Of a stretch of 64,000 nucleotides of DNA, positions 46,609-55,062 are shown in pieces. The notes beneath the pieces are model-generated. The model made no database searches and was not told the DNA's origin. It worked only from the letters and a program-made list of their open reading frames with translations. Each line of letters opens with the position of its first letter. The stretch's first letter is position 1. The DNA comes from Qipengyuania psychrotolerans (GTDB lineage: Bacteria > Pseudomonadota > Alphaproteobacteria > Sphingomonadales > Sphingomonadaceae). The translations under genes were made by a program, and so were the position numbers. The DNA is taken from positions 2,129,001-2,193,000 of the forward strand of contig NZ_CP081297.1 in the NCBI RefSeq assembly GCF_019711355.1, read 5' to 3'.

Positions 46609-46637
46609 GATGTCCGCTTTCCACCCAATTCCGGACA
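46609..46637. repeat. Dispersed intergenic repeat, copy C
   Basis: TGTCCG and CGGACA form a 6-bp inverted repeat around CTTTCCACCCAATTC; the CGCTTTCCACCCA module is shared with copies A and B. It lies in the 170-bp gap between the acyltransferase and engB genes. Confidence 0.65.
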
Positions 46638-46677
46638 CTCAGCACGCCGCTTGGATCACCCGCAAACAGACGTATAG

Positions 46678-47331
46678 CTAGACGCCGACGTCGCTCAGCA
46701 CGGCGGCGCGCAATTCGGCTATGCCCATGCCCTTCTCCGCGCTCGTGACATGGAGCTTGGGGTAGGCGGCAATGTGTTTCTTCGTCTCGGCCTCGACTGC
46801 GGCGATGGTTTTTTCCAGTTCGCTGGCCTTGATCTTGTCCGCTTTCGTCAGCACGACGCGGTAGCCCACGGCTGCTTCGTCGAGCATTTTCATCATGTCG
46901 CGGTCGACATCCTTGAGCCCGTGGCGGCTGTCGACCAGCACCAAATTGCGGACGAGCACCTGCCGGCCCCGCAGATAGGTCTTCACCAGGCTCTTCCATT
47001 TATCGACGACCTTTATCGGCGCCTTGGCAAAGCCGTAGCCCGGCATGTCGACCAACCGGAACAGCGTGGGATCGCCTACCTCGAAGAAGTTGAGTTCCTG
47101 TGTGCGGCCCGGCGTCACTGATGCGCGCGCGATGGATTTGCGGCCCGTCAGCGCGTTCAGGAGCGAGCTCTTGCCGACGTTGGAGCGGCCGGCAAAGGCG
47201 ATCTCCGGAACGGTCGGTTCAGGCAGGAACTTGAGCTGCGGAGCCGAGAGGAGGAAATCCACCCGGCCCGAAAACAGCTTGTTCGCGCGCCTTTCCAGCT
47301 TGGCCAGTTCAGCGGCTTCTTCTTCGGTCAC
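46678..47331 (-). CDS. engB: Ribosome biogenesis GTPase EngB (YsxC)
   Basis: Essential GTPase of large-subunit assembly, 217 residues. G1 is GRSNVGKSS, G3 DMPGYG, G4 TKAD and G5 TSAEKGMG. It is last in the conserved rpmH-rnpA-yidD-yidC-engB run; its start overlaps the stop of yidC by 4 nt. Confidence 0.95.
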   Translation of the reverse strand: MTEEEAAELAKLERRANKLFSGRVDFLLSAPQLKFLPEPTVPEIAFAGRSNVGKSSLLNALTGRKSIARASVTPGRTQELNFFEVGDPTLFRLVDMPGYGFAKAPIKVVDKWKSLVKTYLRGRQVLVRNLVLVDSRHGLKDVDRDMMKMLDEAAVGYRVVLTKADKIKASELEKTIAAVEAETKKHIAAYPKLHVTSAEKGMGIAELRAAVLSDVGV

Positions 47332-49091
47332 GATTTTGCCTTTGCAGCCTCGGCAGCAGCAGCCTTATCGGCTTTCTCCTTCTCCGCAGCGGCCCTCAAT
47401 TGGGGATGCTTGGAATAGAGATATTTCTGCTGTGCCAGCGTCAGAATGTTGGAGGTTACCCAGTAGAGCAGCAAGCCTGCCGCAAACGGTGCCATGATGA
47501 ACATCAGGACCCAGGGCATGATCGCAAAGACCTGCTGCTGGACCGGATCCATCGCAGACGGATTGAGCCGGAAGGTCAGCCACATCGTCACGCCCAGCAG
47601 GACGGCCAGGATGCCGATCGCCAGGAAGCTGGGCGGAGTGAACGGGAGCAGGCCGAACAGGTTGAGGATCGTCGCCGGATCGGGCGCGGACAAATCGTCG
47701 ATCCACAGGAAGTTGCGGTGACGCATCTCGATCGCGAGGTAGAGCACCTTGTAGAGCGCGAAGAAGATCGGGATCTGCAGCAGCATCGGCAGGCAGCCGG
47801 ACAGCGGGTTGACCTTTTCTTCCTTGAACAGCTTCTGCATTTCCTGCTGCTGTTTGACGCGGTCGTCCTTATGCTTTTCCTGCAGTTCCTTCATGCGCGG
47901 CTGGATGGCCTTCATGGCCGCCATGGAGGCAAAGCCCTTCTGCGCAATGGGGAACATCAGGCCGCGCACGATGATCGTCAGGCCGATAATCGCGACACCG
48001 AAATTGCCCACCAGACCGTGGATCGTCTTGAGCAGCCATAGCAGCGGCTTTTCGAACCAGCGGAACCAGCCCCAATCGATCGCGAGGCCGAATTGCTGGA
48101 GGCCAGCGTCTTCGTAAGCATCAAGAATGGTCGAATCCTTGGCGCCGGCATAGAGGCGCGAAGTCGTGGTGTACTTGCGCCCGGCAGGTACGGTCACCGG
48201 ATCGTAGATCATGTCGGCGCGGTACGTCTTGCCGCCCAGCGCACGGAAAGTCGCGTCGGGGGCTGCGCCATCTTGCGGGATGAGCGCGGACAGCCAGTAA
48301 ATGTCGGTGAAGCCGAGCCATTCGGCGCGGCCCTGAGGGCTGGCGGGACCATCGTCGTCGAGGTCATCGTAATCATAGTCGTAATTCGCGCCGTCGCCGA
48401 ACACGCCGATCGGGCCGGAATGCGCGATAAAGAAGTCGGCGCTGGCCGTGTCCGAGGTACGGCTGACGAGGCCGTAAGGCTGAACGACAGAGGGCACGGC
48501 AGAACGGTTGGCGATGCTCTGTTCGACCGTGATCATGTAGTTTTCGTCGATCGAATAACGCTGCTGCAACTCCAGGCCATTGCCTGCGTCATAGGTCAGC
48601 GTGACCGGTGTACCGACTGCGAGCTGGTCGCCATCGGCGCTCCATACGGCATCGTCCGACACCTTCTGGCCGTTCACCAGGAAACCATACTGCGCAAAAT
48701 GCTGTGCCGGAGTTCCGCGCGGCGAGAACAGGCGGACCGGGCCGCTGTCCTTGTCCGTCGTCTCGGCATAATCCTTGAGCACGACATCGTCGATCACCGC
48801 GCCGGTCAGATTGATCGAACCTGCGATCTTCGGCGAATCGATTTGAACGCGCGCAGGCGATGCCAATGCCGTTTCGAGGTCGGCCACTTCCTTGGCGACC
48901 GCAGCCGGGTCGGTCAGGCCGCCCGTGCGCGAATGCTCTACCTCGGCCCCATCAACCGGAGCCATCGAGGCCTCCGCCGTTACCGGCGGTTCGTCCGGCT
49001 GCGGGTAGAGATAGTTCATCGCCGCTTCCCAGCCGAGCAAAAGGGCCAGCGAAAGCACGACGACGAGAATGATATTGCGCGAATTTTCCAA
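47328..49091 (-). CDS. yidC: Membrane protein insertase YidC
   Basis: Inserts and folds inner-membrane proteins. The 587-residue chain has an N-terminal membrane anchor (NIILVVVLSLALLLGWEAAMNYL), a large periplasmic beta domain (about residues 60-345, with an acidic DYDYDDLDDDG loop) and the conserved five-helix core with the hydrophilic-groove Arg near NFGVAIIGLTIIVRGLMFP. The C-terminus is Lys/Ala-rich. Overlaps engB as ATGA. Confidence 0.96.
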   Translation of the reverse strand: MENSRNIILVVVLSLALLLGWEAAMNYLYPQPDEPPVTAEASMAPVDGAEVEHSRTGGLTDPAAVAKEVADLETALASPARVQIDSPKIAGSINLTGAVIDDVVLKDYAETTDKDSGPVRLFSPRGTPAQHFAQYGFLVNGQKVSDDAVWSADGDQLAVGTPVTLTYDAGNGLELQQRYSIDENYMITVEQSIANRSAVPSVVQPYGLVSRTSDTASADFFIAHSGPIGVFGDGANYDYDYDDLDDDGPASPQGRAEWLGFTDIYWLSALIPQDGAAPDATFRALGGKTYRADMIYDPVTVPAGRKYTTTSRLYAGAKDSTILDAYEDAGLQQFGLAIDWGWFRWFEKPLLWLLKTIHGLVGNFGVAIIGLTIIVRGLMFPIAQKGFASMAAMKAIQPRMKELQEKHKDDRVKQQQEMQKLFKEEKVNPLSGCLPMLLQIPIFFALYKVLYLAIEMRHRNFLWIDDLSAPDPATILNLFGLLPFTPPSFLAIGILAVLLGVTMWLTFRLNPSAMDPVQQQVFAIMPWVLMFIMAPFAAGLLLYWVTSNILTLAQQKYLYSKHPQLRAAAEKEKADKAAAAEAAKAKS

Positions 49092-49174
49092 GGTCGATCC
49101 CGGGTTTGATTTCGGTTCAGATGGGAGTGGTGTATTAGTTATTCAAGACAGTGGCTGGCGGTCAAGGCCCCGGG

Positions 49175-49384
49175 TCATGGCACAGGGTCATGTCCGCAGC
49201 CCCCCCACGGTTGGCAGCGCAATAGCCGCTTCAACGCCAGCCATCCACCCTTGATCGCACCGTATTTTCCCAGCGCCTCGATTGCATACTGGCTGCACGA
49301 GGGACTGAAGCGGCAAGTGGGTGGCAGGATCCGGCTCGGACCGAGCTGCCAGCCGCGCGCAATCAGGATGAGGACATGCTTCAT
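49175..49384 (-). CDS. yidD: Membrane protein insertion efficiency factor YidD
   Basis: Small membrane-associated protein of 69 residues that assists Yid[15 protein letters not shown] and [16 protein letters not shown] are the family signature, with the conserved Cys residues present. Its start overlaps the stop of rnpA. An 83-bp gap without evident signals separates it from yidC. Confidence 0.95.
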   Translation of the reverse strand: MKHVLILIARGWQLGPSRILPPTCRFSPSCSQYAIEALGKYGAIKGGWLALKRLLRCQPWGGCGHDPVP

Positions 49385-49764
49385 GCGCGCTTGCTCCGCG
49401 GCTTTCGGGGGCCGCGCCCGCGTTCGCCTTGGCCCAGCGCCGCCCGCTGCAGGGCAGAGGCGAGCTCGGCGGACATCTTGGCAAAGTCGCGCTCGATCGC
49501 GCCGTCGCGTCCGATAAGAATGTGATCGTGATCGGCCATCCCAAGTTCGGGCAAGGCCGCGCGCAGCATTTCGCGAAAGCGGCGCTTGATCCGGTTGCGG
49601 ACCACGGCATTGCCGACCTTCTTGGTCACGGTGATCCCGTAACGCTTGCCCTTGCCCTCGTTCGGGAACGTCAGCAGGACGAAGCCTGGCCTGGCATTGC
49701 GCAGCCCCTTGTTGGCAGCGAGAAAATCACTGCGCTTGCGGATAACGGAGAGCGCGCCGGGCAT
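49381..49764 (-). CDS. rnpA: Ribonuclease P protein component
   Basis: Basic protein cofactor of RNase P, 127 residues. The signature [18 protein letters not shown] and an N-terminal [13 protein letters not shown] are clear. The C-terminal tail is very Arg-rich ([15 protein letters not shown]). It sits between rpmH and yidD as usual. Confidence 0.95.
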   Translation of the reverse strand: MPGALSVIRKRSDFLAANKGLRNARPGFVLLTFPNEGKGKRYGITVTKKVGNAVVRNRIKRRFREMLRAALPELGMADHDHILIGRDGAIERDFAKMSAELASALQRAALGQGERGRGPRKPRSKRA

Positions 49765-49776
49765 GGGTATCAGATA

Positions 49777-49807
49777 CGCAAAACGGGCCCCCGATGGGAG
49801 CCCGTTT
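49777..49807 (-). terminator. Hairpin between rpmH and rnpA
   Basis: Stem AAACGGGC / GCCCGTTT with an 11-nt GC-rich loop, followed on the minus strand by TTTT in total. It lies 17 nt before the rnpA ATG and probably attenuates read-through, giving more rpmH than rnpA transcript. Confidence 0.6.
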
Positions 49808-49852
49808 AACTATCGCGATCCTGACCGCACCGAAGTGCAGCCGATCATGCGA

Positions 49853-49987
49853 TTACGCGCAGAGGTTCTTGCGGCCGCGGCTACGGCGAGCACGAAGCAC
49901 CTTGCGGCCACCGGGGGTAGCCTTGCGTGCGAAGAAACCGTGGCGACGGGCGCGCACGAGGTTCGAGGGCTGGAAAGTCCGCTTCAT
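49853..49987 (-). CDS. rpmH: 50S ribosomal protein L34
   Basis: Very basic 44-residue ribosomal protein. [18 protein letters not shown] and [15 protein letters not shown] match L34 closely. It is the first gene of the rnpA-yidC run. The 148 bp upstream, up to the stop of the ClpP-like gene, must hold its promoter. Confidence 0.97.
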   Translation of the reverse strand: MKRTFQPSNLVRARRHGFFARKATPGGRKVLRARRSRGRKNLCA

Positions 49988-50135
49988 CGGATAGTCCTTC
50001 AAAAAAATCGTTGTTAGTCGGGCGAAGCACTCAAAGGCGAATCGCGCCAACAAAAAGGGCCGCCGCTTCCGGCGACCGCATTGGTGGAGGCGCGCTTAAG
50101 CGAAAGGCCGGTGCCGGTCAAGCCCTCAAGGGCGC

Positions 50136-51044
50136 TCAAACGCCGGCATAAGCAATTTGCCGAGCGCGCTGCGGCTGACCACGTTCGGATGCGCCGTCAC
50201 CGGTCCAGCGGCGCATCTCCCGAGCGCCCAGCCAGCGGGCATCGCGATGCGGCACCGAATTGGTGAAATTGTAGAATTCACGCGCGTCCCGTTCGCTCAT
50301 GCCCATTTCGCGGTAATATGCAAGGTAACGGCGGTTCTGCGGTGCGTCCGCACCGAAATCCATCGCCTCGCGGCCATGCTCGTCCATCCAGCTGTGCACG
50401 GCAAATTCGGCACCGTCGGCGATATCGCGCACGGCGCCGGCGAGGAAGAGTTCAACCGCACCGGACCGCACCGATCCGCGGCGCGGCACATGGGTGGCGA
50501 TGCCCGCTGCGCGGATCATCCGGCCAACCTTCAAGTTCGCAATATCATCGCGCGTACCGGGGCATTCCACCATGTCGAGCTGGCTGATTTCGGGATGGCG
50601 GCGCAGCATGACGCTGAACCAGCGCGGGCTCGCCGCATCGGTTTCGCCGATCAGGGCAACGCGGTTATCGTCAATCACCCGGAACGGACCGTACTGCGCG
50701 ATACCATTGCTGTAATTGCGCAGGCTGGTGTCGATGATGGGAAAGCGAGCAGGAATGGCAGAGTACGACTGCGGCTGCGGCACCGGACGCGGCACGAACT
50801 TCGGCGCGGCTGGCGCTGGCGCTGGCGCATAGACGCTCGGCGAAGCGATTGGGCCGGCCGCGATAGTCGGCGCTGCTACGGCGCGATTGATCGGAGCGAT
50901 TGCCGCGCCGCCATGCATCTGCTGCACCACCGGCTGGCTGACAAATACGGCCGGCAATTTCACGAGACCCAGCGACTGCGCAGCCGCGGGCGAGGCGAAA
51001 GCGGGAGCCAGTAGGGCGAGCAACAGGAGGGCGGCGCGAAGCAT
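50136..51044 (-). CDS. Secreted ClpP/crotonase-like protein, nucleophile altered
   Basis: Exported protein of 302 residues with a signal peptide (residues 1-23) and a long Ala/Pro-rich linker (about 40-95). From about residue 120 it resembles the periplasmic ClpP-like proteins of COG3904: GRMIRAAGIATHVP, then LFLAGAVRDIADGAEFAVHSW. The usual CASAC-type segment with the catalytic Ser reads SVRSGAVELFLAG here, so catalysis by a Ser at the normal place is doubtful. The start gives the best signal peptide; an upstream ATG in frame is possible. Confidence 0.65.
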   Translation of the reverse strand: MLRAALLLLALLAPAFASPAAAQSLGLVKLPAVFVSQPVVQQMHGGAAIAPINRAVAAPTIAAGPIASPSVYAPAPAPAAPKFVPRPVPQPQSYSAIPARFPIIDTSLRNYSNGIAQYGPFRVIDDNRVALIGETDAASPRWFSVMLRRHPEISQLDMVECPGTRDDIANLKVGRMIRAAGIATHVPRRGSVRSGAVELFLAGAVRDIADGAEFAVHSWMDEHGREAMDFGADAPQNRRYLAYYREMGMSERDAREFYNFTNSVPHRDARWLGAREMRRWTGDGASERGQPQRARQIAYAGV

Positions 51045-51203
51045 GCGAACTGCAATGCGCCCGCCACCTTTCCGAGCCGCCAATGGGCATGGTCAACAAA
51101 CCCTTAACTGCTCGTCTTTCCTATGTTTTCTGGCACGCAAGCCTCGACAAGCATTGGCTTTCTTGGCACCGCCTCCGCTTGATTACTAGGGTAGGGGTTA
51201 AGC

Positions 51204-51899
51204 GTGGTCGCACTGGTCCGAACGGTTGCCTATCTCGGGCTGGAGGCGCGCGGCGTCGAGGTGCAGTGCTCGCTCGCCCCGGGTCTGCCCAACTTCAACA
51301 TCGTCGGCCTGGCGGACAAGGCCGTGGGCGAGAGCAAGGAGCGCGTTCGCGCGGCCCTGTCGTCGATGGGGCTGGCGCTCCCGCCCAAGCGGATCACGAT
51401 CAACCTTTCACCTGCGGACTTGCCCAAGGAAGGATCGCATTACGATCTGCCGGTCGCCTTGGCCGTCTTGGCCGCGATGGGCATCACCGATGCCGAGCAA
51501 CTGGAAGACTGGATCGTGGTCGGCGAGCTTTCGCTCGATGCCCGCATCGCACCCTCGCCCGGTGTCCTGCTGGCGGCCATGCATGCCAGCGCGTCCGAAA
51601 AGGGTCTGATTTGCCCGGCTGCACAAGGGTCGGAAGCGAAATGGGCGAGTGATGTGCCGGTGCTGGCCGCGCCCGATCTCTCCAGCCTCCTCAACCATCT
51701 CAAGGGCACGACCAAGCTGGCGGATCCCGAGCCCGGGTTGGTGGAGGAGCAGGATACATTCGCGGATCTCAAGCAGGTCAAAGGGCAGGAAACGGCCAAG
51801 CGCGCTTTGGAAATTGCCGCTGCTGGCGGACATAATCTCCTAGCTTGCGGAACGTCTAGACCCAATCAAGGCAATGGCGTTAGCTTGCCGATTCAATGA
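51204..51899 (+). pseudogene. comM: comM 5' part, interrupted by the island
   Basis: N-terminal 212 codons of the ComM/YifB AAA+ helicase that promotes branch migration in natural transformation. VEVQCSLAPGLPNFNIVGLADKA-type Lon-like N-domain blocks are clear, and native sequence stops in GGHNL at the CT core (51840-51841), just before Walker A. The frame then reads 19 codons into the island and ends at TGA 51897-51899, which overlaps the RES gene's ATG as ATGA. The fragment lacks the ATPase core and is presumed inactive. Confidence 0.93.
51822..51875. repeat. attL, left island junction
   Basis: comM sequence up to CT at 51840-51841, then island sequence AGCTTGCGGAACGTC. The inner arm, read in reverse complement, has TTGATTGGGTC then GTTCC, which match the inner arm of attR (TTAATTGGGTC then GTTCC). 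Crossover at CT is deduced because only that joint restores the comM reading frame. Confidence 0.85.
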
Positions 51900-52882
51900 G
51901 ACGTCTGAAATCGCACAAAGCTCCACGCGCCTTTCAACGGCTGCGCCGGGAGAACTCCGCTAAGTTGTCCGGGCGCATCCGCAGGTTGGAGGAGTTAGAC
52001 CTAGCGCGCCTTTCGCAAGCGCAAGTCGGCGAACGCCTTGGGAGGATCCTCGATGGCTTTGCTCTGAGGCCTGTCAATTTCGCTACCGAGAGAGTGTTTA
52101 GGGCGCGAATTGAGACTGAGGCCAGGCCATTCTCCAAAGCAAGTGAGCTTTGGTATCCGCCGCCTGAAGTCGCCGGAGCGGGTAGATTCAACTATCCGGG
52201 AAAGCCGGTATTCTATGCAGCATCCACCCTTAATGCCGCACTTTGGGAATGCAGGCCAAAGCCGGGCGATACTATAGAAGCTCTTGTCTGCGCCACGCTT
52301 GGCCCACACGCGGAACTAGAAGTAGCTCATATTGGGCTACAAAACTTCCGAGGAAACCGTCGAGGTGCAAGCGACTTTCCCGACATCACTTCGGACGCGA
52401 GTTTCAGATCGCTGCTCCGCTCTATGGCGCTGGATAGGAAATGGAATCGAGTGGAAAGATTTCTCTCCACAGCAACAGGAATGGAGGAAGAGAAGCGTCC
52501 CGGCCTTTTTAAGCTGACAAGAGAGATTGGCCGAGTTCTGATGGAAATGGCTCAGACGACAGGCATGCTTTATCCGAGCATTGCCGCGGATAGAGCCGCC
52601 TTTAATCTTTGCCTTCATACTTCAGCGGCAGACAGGTTTTTCTTCCCCGCTGAGGTGTGGAGATTCAAAATCAACGCAATTCATCCGAACCTTGAAGGGG
52701 CCGCACCATCCAAACCAGGGCACTTAGAAACAGCCCCACTTGCCCGCAGTAACGCCGTACTGAATGATGGGCAGATCGAATGGCTCGAAGGGTTCGAAGA
52801 GTCGCCTCTTCACGATCTCGCAACGCTCGAACAACGCGTAGCTGCCTCACGCTCCAAGAAACTGTCGAAAAAGGAAGATTGA
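51896..52882 (+). CDS. RES-domain protein, putative NAD+-degrading
   Basis: Protein of 328 residues. From about residue 65 it fits the RES fold: RARI at 69-72, GRFNYPGKPVFYA at 96-108 with the conserved Arg, Asn and Tyr, Glu118 in ALWEC, and YPSI with Ser228. RES toxins such as MbcT and ParT degrade NAD+ or modify a target with ADP-ribose. The 60-residue basic N-terminal extension and long insert are unusual; no Xre-type antitoxin gene is adjacent. The ATG overlaps the truncated comM stop (ATGA), and the TIR-like gene starts directly after the stop. Codon and base use is more AT-rich than in the chromosome around it. Confidence 0.75.
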   Translation: MRRLKSHKAPRAFQRLRRENSAKLSGRIRRLEELDLARLSQAQVGERLGRILDGFALRPVNFATERVFRARIETEARPFSKASELWYPPPEVAGAGRFNYPGKPVFYAASTLNAALWECRPKPGDTIEALVCATLGPHAELEVAHIGLQNFRGNRRGASDFPDITSDASFRSLLRSMALDRKWNRVERFLSTATGMEEEKRPGLFKLTREIGRVLMEMAQTTGMLYPSIAADRAAFNLCLHTSAADRFFFPAEVWRFKINAIHPNLEGAAPSKPGHLETAPLARSNAVLNDGQIEWLEGFEESPLHDLATLEQRVAASRSKKLSKKED

Positions 52883-53608
52883 TTGACCAAGCCCCGCATC
52901 TTTATCGCGTCGTCCACCGAAAGCTTAGATACGTCCTACGCTGTTCAAGAAAACCTTGAGCATGATACCGAAATCACCGTCTGGACTCAGGGGGTGTTTG
53001 AGCCGTCGCGTTATGCGATGGACGACTTGGCGAGCCAGCTTGAGGAATCCGATTTCGCGATCTTTGTGCTCGCGCCAGAAGACGTTACGATTATCCGCGG
53101 AGAGGAACATCGTACCGCTCGCGACAATGTGATTTTCGAGCTTGGTCTTTTCATTGGTAGGCTTGGGAGAGAACGCTGCTTTATTCTCGTCCCTCGAAGC
53201 AACAAGGAGTTACACCTGCCCAGCGACCTTCTGGGCATCACTCCGCTGACCTATGAGGCTGACCGTACAGATGGAAACCTTGTGGCTTCTATCGGGCCTT
53301 CCGCGAATAAGGTCAGGAGGGCCGTAGAGCGCTTAGGCCGCTTCAAGCCGGTTGATCATACAGATGCTATTTCTGAAGATGACGTCGAACTGGTTTCGGA
53401 TGAAAATGATATAATCTCCCTTATTCAGTCTTGGATGGGTCAACGTCCTACTGGTGCGAACAAAGGGGCGATCCGGTACGCCGAGGTAGACAAGAGTCTT
53501 GGACTTGTCCCGGGTTCTGCGAAAAAGCATATCGAACAGGCAGCGCAGCGATGGAACTACGTCCCTGAGCGCAAGGGCAAGGATGTCATTCTGTTTAGGA
53601 GCGCATGA
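52883..53608 (+). CDS. TIR-like nucleotide-binding protein (Cap12/PycTIR type) with C-terminal winged-helix-like part
   Basis: Protein of 241 residues. Residues 4-150 match the TIR-like domain PF10137: RIFIASSTESLD, WTQGVF, IFVLAPED and RDNVIFELGLFIGRLGRERCF, with Glu86 as the likely catalytic residue, then HLPSDLLGITPLTY. Such domains cleave NAD+ in CBASS and Pycsar defence. Residues about 165-241 look like a winged helix (RYAEVDKSLGLVPGSAKKHIEQ). No SAVED or other second-messenger sensor and no cyclase is nearby. TTG start directly after the RES stop, with AAGGAAG 5 nt upstream, so the two are coupled. Confidence 0.85.
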   Translation: MTKPRIFIASSTESLDTSYAVQENLEHDTEITVWTQGVFEPSRYAMDDLASQLEESDFAIFVLAPEDVTIIRGEEHRTARDNVIFELGLFIGRLGRERCFILVPRSNKELHLPSDLLGITPLTYEADRTDGNLVASIGPSANKVRRAVERLGRFKPVDHTDAISEDDVELVSDENDIISLIQSWMGQRPTGANKGAIRYAEVDKSLGLVPGSAKKHIEQAAQRWNYVPERKGKDVILFRSA

Positions 53609-53617
53609 GTTTGATCG

Positions 53618-54136
53618 ATGGATAGATACCGGGATTTATACGAAGACTCTGAATGGACTGACATTCAACAGGTATGCCTTAATGGTCATCTGATCACCGA
53701 ATATGCGGTGAGTCAGCCCAGCACGAAGCGCAAGCATTGCCCTGATTGCGGTGAAGTTACGCTTATGGCGTGCCCTAAGTGCAATACAGATCTCCGCGGT
53801 CATCGACACATCCCCGGGGTGGTCGTGCTTGCCACAGTCTCGGTGGGCAAGATCTGTCCTGATTGCGGTAGTCCATATCCTTGGGCTGAAGCAGCGAGGG
53901 CCGCCGCAAGAGAATGGGTAGGGTCCCTCTCAGCTCTTACAGAAGCCTCAAAGGAGGAGCTTGGCCGTCTCTTAGTTGATATTTTCAGTGATACGCCGCG
54001 CACCCGCCTCGCGTGTCATCGCCTGAAAAAGTTTCTTTCAGAGATGCCGGCTGACGAGGCGCAGCCGTTTGTCGAGACGTTATTAGACGCGGCTGGGCCC
54101 AGCGCGTCCGAGCAGCTTAGGAACCTAAGAGGCTAA
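53618..54136 (+). CDS. DUF2321-like zinc-ribbon protein
   Basis: Protein of 172 residues. Metal-ligand pairs are C20-x3-H24, CPDC (41-44), CPKC (52-55) and CPDC (80-83), enough for two zinc ribbons; VCLNGHLITEY at the start resembles DUF2321. The C-terminal half is helical (ARAAAREWVGSLSALTEASKEEL). It follows the TIR-like gene after 9 nt and closes the operon. It may sense or regulate the pair, which is inference from position only. It ends 20 bp before the convergent resolvase gene. Confidence 0.7.
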   Translation: MDRYRDLYEDSEWTDIQQVCLNGHLITEYAVSQPSTKRKHCPDCGEVTLMACPKCNTDLRGHRHIPGVVVLATVSVGKICPDCGSPYPWAEAARAAAREWVGSLSALTEASKEELGRLLVDIFSDTPRTRLACHRLKKFLSEMPADEAQPFVETLLDAAGPSASEQLRNLRG

Positions 54137-54156
54137 AAAAGCAGGGCAGAGGACGA

Positions 54157-54828
54157 TTAGAGCCGCGCTATCAGATTCCGCACTGAGGATGCGTGCCACT
54201 TTCCGCCCCTCGAGGTTTTCATGTGGCGCTCATTCAGCTCTCTGGCGATACCCGCTAGGCTTGTAACTCCGGCACTGCGGATGAGATCGAAAGTGCCCCG
54301 AAGGCTCTCCGCGAAAGCGTCAGCATTTGCTTTAATAGCGGAGACGGAAGCTGTGTTGCCCTTTCCCGCTCTCTTCAGCGAAGCCACACCGTTGGGATTG
54401 CCCAGCTTCACCCCCCGCGCCTTTGCAGCCGCAAGCGCGGCCTTGGTCCGCTCTGAGATACGCTCGCGCTCGTCCTCATTGATAACCGCCAGAAGCCCGA
54501 TGGTAAGTCGATTGACGTCCGGGTTGTCCGCGCAGGTGAAGTCCACTCCGCTGTTACGCAACTGGAGGGTGAATGCTGCATCGCGGCTGAGCCTGTCGAG
54601 CTTCGCCACTACCAGCTTGGCCCCTGTCAGCCGGGCACGGTCTAGCGCCGCGTTCAGTTCCGGCCTGTCGTTGCGCTTGCCGCTTTCCACCTCGGTAAAC
54701 TCTGAGACAATCTCCCAGCCCCTCGCCTCGCACAGGGCGCGAACGGACTGGCGCTGAGCCTCAAGCCCGAGGCCAGAGCGGCCCTGCTTGTCGGTGGAAA
54801 CTCGATAGTAGGCAGCAACTCGGCACAT
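54157..54828 (-). CDS. Small serine recombinase (resolvase/invertase family)
   Basis: Recombinase of 223 residues. The catalytic domain has YYRVSTDKQG with nucleophile Ser11, VAKLDRLSRD with active-site Arg residues, and the ERISERTKAAL long helix; a short C-terminal helix-turn-helix follows (SLAGIARELNERHM). It is convergent with the cargo operon. A 38-bp inverted repeat directly upstream is a possible res site and operator. It differs from the island's large integrase and may come from an earlier inserted unit. Confidence 0.88.
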   Translation of the reverse strand: MCRVAAYYRVSTDKQGRSGLGLEAQRQSVRALCEARGWEIVSEFTEVESGKRNDRPELNAALDRARLTGAKLVVAKLDRLSRDAAFTLQLRNSGVDFTCADNPDVNRLTIGLLAVINEDERERISERTKAALAAAKARGVKLGNPNGVASLKRAGKGNTASVSAIKANADAFAESLRGTFDLIRSAGVTSLAGIARELNERHMKTSRGGKWHASSVRNLIARL

Positions 54829-54839
54829 GGTCAGCCCTT

Positions 54840-54877
54840 TTACAAAATAATCAAACGGTCGTTAGGCCATTTTGTAA
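54840..54877. promoter_or_regulatory. Inverted repeat upstream of the small recombinase, possible res site
   Basis: TTACAAAAT and ATTTTGTAA are perfect 9-bp complements around a 20-bp centre that itself holds AACG-gt-CGTT. It begins 12 bp before the recombinase ATG. Size and position fit a resolvase-binding subsite. The next 185 bp to 55062 hold no gene I can support. Confidence 0.5.
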
Positions 54878-55062
54878 GGTCAATGAACCCGAGGCGCTAG
54901 CCCCCTCTGACTCGCCTCGTCGTGATTTGGACTCGGCTGGACTCAGACCCCTCAACCTAACGGAAGCACATCTTCACAGGGACCTAACCATGGTTGAGAG
55001 GGCGCATCCCATTGGACAGGAGGGATCGATTAGGGAGTGAACTAAGCCCAACCCGCGACGGT

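Noticed and set aside
51896..53608. Standard Xre-RES toxin-antitoxin or CBASS/Pycsar operon
   Set aside because: No Xre-type helix-turn-helix gene beside the RES gene and no cyclase beside the TIR-like gene; the pairing is different.
54930..55010. GGACTC direct repeat and CCTCAACC/GGTTGAG inverted repeat after the small recombinase
   Set aside because: Short and widely spaced; no stronger than chance in a stretch of this length.
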